From contig JBFWUN010000006.1 in assembly GCA_050247235.1 (NCBI GenBank), forward strand, positions 51,870 through 115,869: a stretch of 64,000 nt of DNA, in the 5' to 3' direction. Shown here in pieces: positions 1 through 8,367 of the stretch. The first letter of the stretch is position 1, and each line of letters starts with the position of its first letter. A model generated the notes under the pieces. The model searched no databases and was not told where the DNA came from. It saw only the letters and a list, made by a program, of their open reading frames with translations. The DNA is from CAIKBL01 sp050247235 (GTDB lineage: Bacteria; Pseudomonadota; Gammaproteobacteria; Ga0077536). The position numbers were made by a program, and so were the translations under genes.

Positions 1-966
1 GCCGTAGCCCGCACGCGCCTCCTCGAGCGCCACCAGGGGACGTGGCAGTTTGCGGGGGGGCAGGAACTCGAACGTGAACGGCGAATCCGCGTGCGCCGGG
101 GCGATGCGTTCAAGGCGTTCGAGCGCCTTCAGGCGGCTCTGCGCCTGCCGCGCCTTGCTCGCCTTGTAGCGGAAACGTGCGACGAACGCCTGCATGTGCG
201 CCACTTCCCGCTGCTGTCGTTCGAACGCCGCCTGCTGGCTGGCAAGCTGGGCGCTGCGCGCGGCCTCGAAGTCACTGTAGTTTCCCGTGTACATCCGCAG
301 CGCACCGTGCTCGAGGTGCGCAATCACGCCAACAACGCGGTCCAGGAAATCACGGTCGTGGGAGATCAGCAGCAAAGTGCCGGCATAGCTCAGCAGCCAG
401 CTCTCGAGCCAGATGACGGCGTCGAGATCCAGGTGGTTGGTGGGTTCGTCGAGCAGCAGCAGATCGGAACGGCACATCAGCGCGCGCGCCAGGTTCAGGC
501 GCATGCGCCAGCCACCCGAAAAGCTCGCCACCGACGCGCGCTCGGCGCCCGCTTCGAACCCCAGCCCGACCAGCAGCCGCGCGGCGCGGGCCGGGGCCGC
601 ATAGCCGTCTATCGTGGCCATCCGGGCGTGCAGATCACCGAGCGCGCCATCGCCGCGCGCCTCGGCATCCACGAGCGCTGCCTGGAGCGTCCGCAGTTCG
701 GCGTCACCGTCCAGTACGTATTCCAGCGCCGGACGCGGATCCGCCGGCGTTTCCTGCGCGACATGCGCGAGCACGATGCCCGAGGGCAGCGCCACGCTGC
801 CCTTCTCGACGGCAAGCTCCCCGCGGACGATACCGAACAGGCTGGATTTGCCGGCGCCGTTGGCGCCCGTCAGACCGACTTTCTGCCCCGCGTGGATCGT
901 GAAGGTGACACCGGAGAACAGCGGGTCCGCGCCCCGGCGCAACGTGACGTCGTTGAAAGAAAGCAT
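1..966 (-). CDS. yheS: ABC-F family ATPase, YheS-like (3' end beyond window)
   Basis: Reading the minus strand from the ATG at 966 gives an open frame of 322 codons that runs off the window edge. It has an ABC nucleotide-binding domain with Walker A GANGAGKSS (residues about 34-42), signature SGGWRMRL (about 150-157) and Walker B LLLLDEPTNHLDLD (about 169-182), followed by the charged linker typical of ABC-F proteins; the second ATPase domain is cut off just as it begins. Sequence and spacing match my memory of E. coli YheS closely, including the LALEYV-DGD and FRYKASKAKQAQSR-like stretches. ABC-F proteins lack membrane segments and act on the ribosome during translation; YheS itself is poorly characterised. 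No strong Shine-Dalgarno is visible. Only the N-terminal half can be judged here. Confidence 0.9.
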   Translation of the reverse strand, partial: MLSFNDVTLRRGADPLFSGVTFTIHAGQKVGLTGANGAGKSSLFGIVRGELAVEKGSVALPSGIVLAHVAQETPADPRPALEYVLDGDAELRTLQAALVDAEARGDGALGDLHARMATIDGYAAPARAARLLVGLGFEAGAERASVASFSGGWRMRLNLARALMCRSDLLLLDEPTNHLDLDAVIWLESWLLSYAGTLLLISHDRDFLDRVVGVIAHLEHGALRMYTGNYSDFEAARSAQLASQQAAFERQQREVAHMQAFVARFRYKASKARQAQSRLKALERLERIAPAHADSPFTFEFLPPRKLPRPLVALEEARAGYG

Positions 967-1080
967 GGGTGCGCAGTGTAGTGCGCGCGTTCCCCGCGCA
1001 ACAGTCCGGAGACCGCGCGTGACGCGCGGTTCACGGCACGTTTCACCGGGTTCCCTGGGGATCCCGGTGAGGCGTGCTGC

Positions 1081-1758
1081 TCAGATCGCGCGCAGCACCT
1101 CGCGCTGATCCCACGGTTTGGTCTCCTCCGCGAGCAGTGCCGCGAAGGTCGGCCGCGCGTACATGCGTGAGAGGAATGCCGAGAGCCGTGGCCACGTCCC
1201 GGACGAAGGCTCGACATCGGCATGCCGGAGATTCACATGTCCCGCCGCCACGGCGATATCCGCGATCGAAAGCGCGCCGCCGACAAAGTACGTACGCTCG
1301 CCGAGTTCGTTCTCCAGGTAGTCCCACATGGGATACAGCGCGGTGCGGACGATCTCGAGGACACTCGCCTTGATCTCCGCGGTGACGGGCTGCTTCATCA
1401 CGATCGGCGCAAGCACCAGCGGCCGAAATACCTGGGGCCCGGCCACCGGCATCAGGCCACCGTCCACGTACTCCTCGAACCACAGGGCACGCGCCTGCTC
1501 GTAGGGATCTGCCGGGTACAACGCCGGCGTCGGGTGACGCCTCTCGAGATACAGGCAGATGACCGAGGAATCGGCGAGCGGGCGATCGTCATCGAGCAGC
1601 ACCGGGATCTTGCCGAGCGGGCTCAGCGCGCGGAAGCCTTCCGGCGGGTTGAACGGACTCACCGCCTGGTGTTCGCAGGCGATACCCTTCTCCGCCATGA
1701 ATGCGCGGACCTTGCGCACGAACGGCGAAACGTTCGCACCCAGCAGCGTGTAGGCCAT
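1081..1758 (-). CDS. Glutathione S-transferase family protein
   Basis: A 225-residue cytosolic GST. The N-terminal thioredoxin-like domain (about 1-78) starts with a SPFVRK motif whose Ser11 is the likely catalytic hydroxyl, has the cis-proline loop GKIPVL (50-55) and the glutathione-binding DSS (63-65). The all-helical C-terminal domain follows (about 90-215) with the SIADIAVA-type N-capping motif. The start is supported by a strong AGGAGG four bases before the ATG. The family conjugates glutathione to electrophiles or isomerises and reduces glutathionyl compounds; the substrate cannot be inferred. It lies between yheS and a diguanylate cyclase with no obvious functional link. Confidence 0.9.
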   Translation of the reverse strand: MAYTLLGANVSPFVRKVRAFMAEKGIACEHQAVSPFNPPEGFRALSPLGKIPVLLDDDRPLADSSVICLYLERRHPTPALYPADPYEQARALWFEEYVDGGLMPVAGPQVFRPLVLAPIVMKQPVTAEIKASVLEIVRTALYPMWDYLENELGERTYFVGGALSIADIAVAAGHVNLRHADVEPSSGTWPRLSAFLSRMYARPTFAALLAEETKPWDQREVLRAI

Positions 1759-1830
1759 ATTTCCTCCTTTGCGTCGCGGACGCGGGCAGACTACGCCATC
1801 GCCGGCGCGTCCGCCAAGCGAGACGCAGGC

Positions 1831-2814
1831 TCAGGATTGACGCGGGAAGGACAGCACCTGCTGCGCGCCGAGCTTGTGACGGCGCTTTTCCTCGTACATC
1901 GCCTCGTCGGCGCACGCCAGCGCCGCGTAAAGGGTCCCCATCGGATCGCGTACCGCGAACCCGATTGAGGCGTGGATGCGTTCCTGCGCCAGCCGGGTCC
2001 GCAGGCGGGCGACCAGGCGTTCAGCGTCCGTTGCGCGCGCTTCCACCAGCAGCAGGCCGAACTCATCGCCCCCGAGGCGGGCGACTACGTCGGTGCTGCG
2101 CACGACCTGGGACAGGCAACGCGCAGCCGCGCCAATCAGCCGGTCCCCGGCGGCATGACCTTCGGCATCGTTGACGATTTTCAGGTCGTCCAGATCGATG
2201 GTGACCACGGCCCCGGAATTCCCGTAACGATGACACCGCGCTTCCTCGCGTTCGAGCAGCTTCTCCCAGCCACGGCGGTTGAACAGTCCCGTCAACGGGT
2301 CGAGCTTGGATTCCGCTTCGATCCGGTCGGCCCGCCGGTTCGCGTGCTGCGCGCGCAACTCCAGCTCCAGCAGGGACGCGAGCAGACGCGCACACAGTTC
2401 GACGAACGGCAGTTCACTGTTCAGGTCGCGGCTCGGCGCTTCGGGCGCGATCGCACAGAGCGTTCCGAAGAGGTCGCCATCGGCGAGATAGAGCGGTGCG
2501 CCGATGTAGGCACGCACCGGCGCGAAATCGATCAGCGGCGACGCCACCCGCCGGTCCGAGGCATCGACCATGCAGACGATGGCCCGCTGCGTCTCGAACT
2601 GGGATGAGAGATCACGCTGCCAGTGACATACCTGCCCTGGCACGACGCCGTAGCCCTGACCGTCGACCGACAGTACGACGCCGGACTCCCCCTGGTCCCG
2701 AATGACCATCCACGTTCCGAGGCCGAAACGTGAATGCAGCGTGTCCAGCACGGCCTGGGCGGCATCATCGAAGGAATCGAAGGGGTGCAGCGACAAATCG
2801 AGCCGTTCGCCCAT
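1831..2814 (-). CDS. GAF-GGDEF diguanylate cyclase
   Basis: Predicted cytoplasmic enzyme of 327 residues making cyclic di-GMP from two GTP. A GAF-like sensor domain occupies about residues 15-155, a short coiled linker follows (150-170), and the GGDEF domain spans about 170-320 (DPLTGLFNR at 172-180, GGDEF at 248-252). An RxxD inhibitory site (Arg239, Asp242) sits five residues before GGDEF, so product feedback inhibition is expected. No membrane segment. I chose the ATG at 2814 because AGGAG lies eight bases upstream; the frame is open to 2910 but the extra 32 residues look non-coding. The ligand sensed by the GAF domain is unknown. Confidence 0.9.
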   Translation of the reverse strand: MGERLDLSLHPFDSFDDAAQAVLDTLHSRFGLGTWMVIRDQGESGVVLSVDGQGYGVVPGQVCHWQRDLSSQFETQRAIVCMVDASDRRVASPLIDFAPVRAYIGAPLYLADGDLFGTLCAIAPEAPSRDLNSELPFVELCARLLASLLELELRAQHANRRADRIEAESKLDPLTGLFNRRGWEKLLEREEARCHRYGNSGAVVTIDLDDLKIVNDAEGHAAGDRLIGAAARCLSQVVRSTDVVARLGGDEFGLLLVEARATDAERLVARLRTRLAQERIHASIGFAVRDPMGTLYAALACADEAMYEEKRRHKLGAQQVLSFPRQS

Positions 2815-3070
2815 GCTGAGTACTCCTGCGTTGTTCTTGTAGGCAGTCCGTATGCCGTTGTCGCGCGCGTCCATTCGCGCGCACCGGATGCGTGGGTGCA
2901 GGGCCGGCATGCAGGAAGCTTAGCAGCCAGGTGGGCGCTTCTGGCGCGCCGGACGGCGGCTGCGTGCCCGGCGCGCGACGGGCTTCACACTCCGCGCCGC
3001 GGGGAGACTTCGTTGCAGTGTGCCGGCACGCCCGGCATGGGCGCGTCGCACGTCTGCGGAGCCATGTGCG

Positions 3071-4111
3071 TCAGAGCACCTCGCGCGCGACCAGGCGAAG
3101 AACCTCCACATCATGCGTGGAGATGATCATGGTGCCGAGGTTTCCGGCCGCACCGGCCGCCTTCCAGGTCTGCAGCTGTTCGCGGATATGTGCCGCCGGT
3201 CCCACCAGCGCGCATTCGTCCACCAGCTGGTCCGGCACCGCGGCGATTGCTTCGTCCTTGCGTCCGGCAAGGTACAGGTCCTGGATGACACGCGCGGCTT
3301 CCGCGTAGCCGAGGCGGCACGCGTAATCGTTGTAGAAATTCTTGCCGCGCGCACCCATACCGCCGATGTACAGCGCCAGGTGGTCCTTTACGACGCGCCG
3401 GCACGCGGCCAGGTCATCGCCCATCACCGCGCGCACGAACGGCGCCAGATCGAACTGCGCGCGCGTCTTGCCCTGCCCTGCTTTCGCGAGCCCGGCTTCG
3501 ATGGCCGGCGCGAAGATGTCAGGTCGCGCAGGATTCATCCACACGACAAACGTGCCATCGGCAACTTCCGCCGCGAGCTGTACTCCACTCGGCGTTACGG
3601 CCCCCGTGTAAATCGGCAGCCGGGCGTTGCCGTGCAGGATGCTCTTCAACGGTTTGCCGAGGCCGGTGGAACCTGGCCCAGTGTTCGGGATGTGGTAATA
3701 CTCGCCCTGGTGCGTGAGCGGCTTCTCACGCGCCAGGATCTGCCGGACGATCCCGATGTATTCGCGCTGGCGTGTCAGCGGCTTGCCATAGATCTCCCCG
3801 TGCCAGCCCTCGACGACCTGCGGCCCCGAGGGTCCCACCCCCAGGATGAAACGCCCTCCGGACAGGTGATCGAGCGTCATCGCCGTCATCGCGGTCGTGG
3901 CGGGAGTGCGTGCGGCAAGCTGCATGATGGCAGTGCCGGCCCTGATGCGCCGGGTGTTCGCCAGCACCCACGCGACCGGCGTCACCGCGTCCGAACCATA
4001 CGCTTCCGCGGTCCAGACTGAGTCGTACCCCAGGCGTTCCGCTTCGAGCACCAGCTCGAGTGGCAACTGGTACCGCGCGCCGGAGTAGCCGAGCATCAGG
4101 CCGAGTTTCAT
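3071..4111 (-). CDS. LLM class (luciferase-like) oxidoreductase 1
   Basis: A 346-residue TIM-barrel protein of the bacterial luciferase-like superfamily, which uses FMN or F420. The N-terminus KLGLMLGYSG, the stretch ERLGYDSVWTAEAYGSDA and the SGGRFILGVGPSGPQV loop are typical of the F420-type (Mer-like) subgroup. The start at 4111 has AAGGAA five bases before the ATG. The next gene upstream on this strand is another LLM enzyme, 74 bases away, so the two are probably co-transcribed and divergent from the carboxylase operon. Family members perform monooxygenations or hydride transfers; the substrate is unknown and F420 dependence is an inference from subgroup resemblance. Confidence 0.88.
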   Translation of the reverse strand: MKLGLMLGYSGARYQLPLELVLEAERLGYDSVWTAEAYGSDAVTPVAWVLANTRRIRAGTAIMQLAARTPATTAMTAMTLDHLSGGRFILGVGPSGPQVVEGWHGEIYGKPLTRQREYIGIVRQILAREKPLTHQGEYYHIPNTGPGSTGLGKPLKSILHGNARLPIYTGAVTPSGVQLAAEVADGTFVVWMNPARPDIFAPAIEAGLAKAGQGKTRAQFDLAPFVRAVMGDDLAACRRVVKDHLALYIGGMGARGKNFYNDYACRLGYAEAARVIQDLYLAGRKDEAIAAVPDQLVDECALVGPAAHIREQLQTWKAAGAAGNLGTMIISTHDVEVLRLVAREVL

Positions 4112-4185
4112 CGAAGTTCCTTTCTTCGTCTCGAACAAGGGGGAAATGGGTCACACGCCGGCGACGGACGGTCGCCGGTGCGCGT

Positions 4186-5208
4186 TCAGCGGACCTGCGG
4201 CAGGATTTCGCCGAACCGCTCCACGACTTCCAGGCATTCCTGGCGCGAGGGATAGTGATGACCGACGTTCACCGGGTTGCGGGTGCGGATGCACACCCAG
4301 TCGGGGTTGACCTGCTCGCGGATCTCACCGAGCCGGTCGATCCACTTCTGGCGATTGCCCAGGCACAGGAACATGTCTTCGATGGCCGCAAGTTCGTCCT
4401 TCGCTTCCGCGTCGGGTGACAATCCCTTCTCGGCGTAGAAGCTCCACTCGCGCACCCAGCGGTGCCCGTGCTTCTGCCGCAGATCCGGCTCGTCGCCGAT
4501 CCAGCCTTCGAATCCCATCGTGAACTGCCAGTTCCGCTTGCCGAGCTTGTAGGCTCGCTCGCGCATCGCTTCGACCTGGGGCTTGAGGTCGCGCACGTTG
4601 GGGGGAAACCACAGGCACCAGCCATCCCAGCGCAAGGCGCGCTCGAGTGCCTTGTCCGCGAAGGCGCCGATCCACACGGGCGGCCGCGGCCGCTGGAACG
4701 GCTTGGGGGTCATCCGCACCCCTTCGAAGTGGAAGAATTCGCCGTGGTGGTCGACGGTATCCTGGGTCCAGCAGGCTTCGATGATCTCCATGACCTCCTC
4801 GAAGCGCGCGCCACGCTTCGCGTACGGCACGCCGAAATGCTGGAAATAGTCCTTGTGATACCCGACGCCGGCCCCGAAGGTCAGCCGACCGCGCGACAGG
4901 CAATCGATATTCGCGAGCTGTTCGGCCAGGTGTACCGGGTGGTGGAAGGTGGGCTGGATCACCGTGCACGCGAGCTGGACACGCGAAGTTCGCGCGGCGA
5001 TGGCGGCCAGCTGGGTCACCGTGTTCGGCCACCAGGTCTCGGGTCGCTGGTGGCGCTCCGGTACCCACAGCCCATCGAAGCCGCAGCGCTCTGCGATCTC
5101 CGATTCAAGCAGGCAGTGTTCCATCGCGTCCGCGACATCCACCCCTCCAGGCAGTTCGGTCTGATCGTAGGCACCGAAATGCGTGTCCGGCATGAACGCG
5201 ATCTTCAT
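4186..5208 (-). CDS. LLM class oxidoreductase 2
   Basis: A 340-residue luciferase-like protein: N-terminal beta strand KIAFMPDTHFGAY, then CGFDGLWVPERHQRPE, SRGRLTFGAGVGYHKDYF and the PRPPVWIGAFADKALERA strand that usually shapes the flavin or deazaflavin phosphate site. I chose the ATG at 5208 (GGAG eight bases upstream) over an open extension to 5295. It is clearly different in sequence from LLM 1 next to it, so this is not a recent duplication. It is the first gene of the minus-strand pair facing the acetone-carboxylase-like operon across 257 bases. It may oxidise a compound related to the ketone pathway; that link rests on context only. Confidence 0.88.
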   Translation of the reverse strand: MKIAFMPDTHFGAYDQTELPGGVDVADAMEHCLLESEIAERCGFDGLWVPERHQRPETWWPNTVTQLAAIAARTSRVQLACTVIQPTFHHPVHLAEQLANIDCLSRGRLTFGAGVGYHKDYFQHFGVPYAKRGARFEEVMEIIEACWTQDTVDHHGEFFHFEGVRMTPKPFQRPRPPVWIGAFADKALERALRWDGWCLWFPPNVRDLKPQVEAMRERAYKLGKRNWQFTMGFEGWIGDEPDLRQKHGHRWVREWSFYAEKGLSPDAEAKDELAAIEDMFLCLGNRQKWIDRLGEIREQVNPDWVCIRTRNPVNVGHHYPSRQECLEVVERFGEILPQVR

Positions 5209-5367
5209 GGAGGCGGCTCCTCGGCTGTGGGCGGGCCGTCGATTGTAGGGACGCGCCGATCCCCTCACAAGACGCGCCGCATCGCACGCACGCATGGTTC
5301 ACAAGGACGCCACCATGCGCCGCCGTATGTTCCGCCACAGTCGGACACAAGACCACGCGTCCGCTGG

Positions 5368-5422
5368 TTTTTTTTGGCCTTTCCACATGGCAGAATCGGT
5401 TCGGCCGCGCGGTTCGCGCGGC
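5368..5422 (+). other. Leader of carboxylase operon: T8 tract and GC hairpin
   Basis: The 257-base divergent region between the LLM pair and the carboxylase operon contains a run of eight T (5368-5375) and, 28 bases on, a perfect 8-bp inverted repeat with a three-base loop (5404-5422) about 45 bases before the start codon. A TGGCAG (5387) is reminiscent of the -24 element of sigma-54 promoters, but no correctly spaced TTGC follows. No convincing sigma-70 promoter was found. The hairpin could influence translation or simply reflect GC richness. Confidence 0.3.
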
Positions 5423-5465
5423 GCCCGTCGTCGCGCTCGTCCAAGCAGGTAAACAGGAGACTTCC

Positions 5466-7700
5466 ATGGCCGTCGTCAGCGATCGCTTCCGCCGCCAGTC
5501 CCGCACCCCCACCGAGACGCCCACGTTACGCCGGATGTTCGAAGACCGGGATCGTCTCACGCGCGAGACCGGCCATTACTGCGGCGTCACCGAACTGACC
5601 CTGCGCGACGCCGATCCCATCCGGTACGAGCGCTTCTACAACAAGCTTCACGCGGCCGTGCTCGCCGCGCGCGAGTCTGCCCGGTACGTCGCTGCGAGCC
5701 CCGGCTCGCGCGAGATGGGCGAATGCCTGTGGGGTATCACGACGCCCGAGGGTGACACCCTCGCGGTGTCGCTGGGGTTCCTGTCGCACACTGCGATTTT
5801 CCCCGTCGCGGTGCGCTACATGGCCGAGAACGACTACGACGTGAACGACGGGATCGACGACGGCGATGTGTACGCCGTGTCGGACGGCAAGACTGGCGGT
5901 GTGCCGCATCCCGGTGACTTCTACTCCTTCGTCTCCATCTGCCACGAGGGTGAAGTGGTCGGCTGGGCGGTCGGCATCAATCACCTGATGGAAAACGGCG
6001 CCCCGGTTGCGGGATCCTGGGCCACGTTCTCGGTCGACACCTTCATGGACGGACTCGTCTGCCCGCCGATGCGCACCGGACGCAAGCTCCGGCAGGAGTC
6101 CTGGTGGAAAGCCATCTGGGAACGGCGCACCCGCGCCGCGACGATGAACATCCTGGACGACAAGATGCGGCTCGCCGGCTGCGCGATGATCAACCAGGCC
6201 ACCCACGACCTCATCGACGAATTCGGGATCGCATACTACAAGCGTGCGATCCGCGAGATCATCGAGGAAAGCCGCCGCATGATCGTGGACAACATGCGCG
6301 CGCTGATGGTGCCGGGCATGTACAACGGCTGCGCGTTCCGGCTCGTGAAGTACGAAGGCCTGCAGCGTGTGTGGTCGCATGCGGACAAGAACACCCTCAT
6401 TCACGTGCGCGCCAGCGTGGAGCCCAACGAGAACGGTCTGCGCCTCGACACCGAGGGAAGCTCGCGATGGGGATTCCACTCCTACAACGCCACGCCGGGC
6501 GGTGTGGACTGCGCCGTATTCCTCGGGATGATCAATTCGTTCGCGCACAACACCAAGGTTACGGCCGGCATCGAACTTGCGGTTCAGCGCCACTACGCGC
6601 TCGGCAGCATCTACAACCCCGATTACGAGTTCACGAGCAACGCGAACCTGTGGGCACAGACCGTAAGCCTGAACAGCATCGGGTTCAACGCGGTATCGCG
6701 CGCAGCGTTCTCGCGCGGGTACCTGGAGGAAGCTTTCACGGTTGACGGGAACTGGGGAGCCTTTCAGGGTGCCGGCACGACCGATGACGGCGTTTCCTAC
6801 GGCTTCACGAATTTCGAATGGCTTGGCGGTACCGGGCGAGGCGCGTGGTGCTACCAGGATGGGGAACCGCTGGTGTGGGCCGCGTGGTCGCAGATCGCGA
6901 CGATCGGCGACGCCGAGGAGTTCGAATCCTGCGTACCACCGCTGTTTTACCTGGGACGCAAGCTGTTGCCGGGTTACTTCGGGTACGGCAAGTATCGCGG
7001 AGGCCCGGGCAATTCGGCCGTGCACTGGTGCGTCAAGCCCGGCAAGCACATCGCGCTCACGCGGCCCAACGGCGGACTGTCGTGCACCGCTTCGGTCGGC
7101 ACTGGCATGAGCGGTGCATACCCGGGACCGGGGTCGTTCATGATTTCCGCGCGGGGCACCAACCTGCCTGAACTGATCGCCGACGGCGAAGCACCGCGCG
7201 ACGCCCGCGAACTGCTGGCACAGATCGATGCGGGTCGCCTGCAGGTCGAAAACCTCGAGATCTGGAAGACCGACTGCCCGGAACTCGCGCTGAAGGATCA
7301 TGATCTCTTCGTGGACGCGGCGGGGTCCTCCGGCGGCTGGGGAGATCCCCTCGATCGCGATCCCCTGCTCGTCGTTGCTGACCTCAACGACGGCATGGCC
7401 CCGGACTATGCGTTCGTGCATTCGATGCATGGCATCGTGGCCACGCAGGACGCGGACGGGACGTGGCAGCTCGACCCCGACGCAACGCAGACCAAGCGAA
7501 CCGAACTGCGGCGCGCCCGCCTCGCGGAATCCGCGGATGCGGAGAGCTGGTGGCAGACCGAACGGGCGCGGGTCCTCGCGAAGGAACTCGCACCAGAGGT
7601 CATCGAGATGTATGCGCAGAGTCTCGGTTTTGCGAGGTTCGATGGCGAGTTCCGGCGCTTCTGGCAGATTCCGGCTGGCTTCGGCTTCGGAGAGGTGTGA
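5466..7700 (+). CDS. Acetone carboxylase-like alpha subunit (HyuB/oxoprolinase B family)
   Basis: A 744-residue HyuB-superfamily protein with the length and composition of acetone carboxylase alpha subunits. In that enzyme the alpha subunit carries a metal (Mn) site where carboxyphosphate-derived CO2 meets the enol of the ketone. A candidate ligand set is visible as VPHPGD (His148, Asp151) and INHLMENG (His173), the HxxD...H pattern expected for the family. The C-terminal part has the GGWGDPLDRD motif common to HyuB proteins. GGAG precedes the start. It is followed by gamma and beta subunit genes, which supports a three-subunit carboxylase rather than a hydantoinase. Substrate could be acetone, another alkyl or aryl ketone, or a related enolisable compound. 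Confidence 0.82.
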   Translation: MAVVSDRFRRQSRTPTETPTLRRMFEDRDRLTRETGHYCGVTELTLRDADPIRYERFYNKLHAAVLAARESARYVAASPGSREMGECLWGITTPEGDTLAVSLGFLSHTAIFPVAVRYMAENDYDVNDGIDDGDVYAVSDGKTGGVPHPGDFYSFVSICHEGEVVGWAVGINHLMENGAPVAGSWATFSVDTFMDGLVCPPMRTGRKLRQESWWKAIWERRTRAATMNILDDKMRLAGCAMINQATHDLIDEFGIAYYKRAIREIIEESRRMIVDNMRALMVPGMYNGCAFRLVKYEGLQRVWSHADKNTLIHVRASVEPNENGLRLDTEGSSRWGFHSYNATPGGVDCAVFLGMINSFAHNTKVTAGIELAVQRHYALGSIYNPDYEFTSNANLWAQTVSLNSIGFNAVSRAAFSRGYLEEAFTVDGNWGAFQGAGTTDDGVSYGFTNFEWLGGTGRGAWCYQDGEPLVWAAWSQIATIGDAEEFESCVPPLFYLGRKLLPGYFGYGKYRGGPGNSAVHWCVKPGKHIALTRPNGGLSCTASVGTGMSGAYPGPGSFMISARGTNLPELIADGEAPRDARELLAQIDAGRLQVENLEIWKTDCPELALKDHDLFVDAAGSSGGWGDPLDRDPLLVVADLNDGMAPDYAFVHSMHGIVATQDADGTWQLDPDATQTKRTELRRARLAESADAESWWQTERARVLAKELAPEVIEMYAQSLGFARFDGEFRRFWQIPAGFGFGEV

Positions 7701-7703
7701 GAC

Positions 7704-8279
7704 ATGGCGGACGAATCGGGCGTCAGTCGCGACCTCATCCGGCAACTCGTCGAAGGTCGGATCACCGACGACGACGTCACCCGCCTGCAGAAGCTGCCGC
7801 GCAAGGACCGTGACCGCTTCGCGAAGTACGTCGCGGTGCTGCAGTCGCGCGTGTCCTGGCCCGAGCAGATCCTGCTCAGGCTCGGTGACAAGCTCTACGT
7901 GGTTCGCAATGCCGCCGGCGCCCGCGTCGTCAAGTGCGAGTGCGGGCACGAGTTCGGCGATTACCGGCAGAACTGGAAACTCGGCTGCCGGATCCGGACC
8001 CGCCGCACACTCGAGGAGATGCGCCAGGTATACGACCCGCTGCCGGCCTGCCCGGAACCGGGCTGGCAGGAAATCCGCGAGTTCTTCTGCCCTGCCTGCG
8101 CCACGCAGCACGCGGTGGAGGTGGTGGCCCCAGGGTATCCGGTGGTATTCGAGATGCTGCCCGATCTCGACAAGTTCTACCGTGACTACCTCGGCATGCC
8201 GCTGCCCGACGAGAATCCGGACTGGTACCGCGACGACACCGAGCGCGTGACCGGGAAATGGGCGGACCGCATGGGCTGA
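7704..8279 (+). CDS. Acetone carboxylase-like gamma subunit
   Basis: A 191-residue protein three bases after the alpha gene. It carries two cysteine pairs, CECGHEF (about residues 78-84) and FCPACA (about 128-133), which form a four-cysteine zinc site in the known small subunits of acetone and acetophenone carboxylases. The region between them (GDYRQNWKLGCRIRTRR) and the acidic C-terminus also fit. This subunit has no homologue in simple hydantoinase operons, so its presence is the best evidence that the locus encodes an ATP-dependent ketone carboxylase. Tight spacing implies translational coupling with alpha. Confidence 0.82.
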   Translation: MADESGVSRDLIRQLVEGRITDDDVTRLQKLPRKDRDRFAKYVAVLQSRVSWPEQILLRLGDKLYVVRNAAGARVVKCECGHEFGDYRQNWKLGCRIRTRRTLEEMRQVYDPLPACPEPGWQEIREFFCPACATQHAVEVVAPGYPVVFEMLPDLDKFYRDYLGMPLPDENPDWYRDDTERVTGKWADRMG

Positions 8280-8367
8280 AGGCCCGGGAGCTCCGCGCAA
8301 ACCGAGATACGCACATCACCTTGACCCGCGGCACGGCGCGCGGGTCGGACCAGCCCGAGAAGAATCC

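Noticed and set aside
5387..5403. Sigma-54 promoter before the carboxylase operon
   Set aside because: TGGCAG is present but the -12 TTGC element is missing at the required distance.
5526..8300. 924-residue open frame on the minus strand
   Set aside because: It is antisense to the carboxylase alpha and gamma genes, has no recognisable motifs and arises from GC-rich codon bias.
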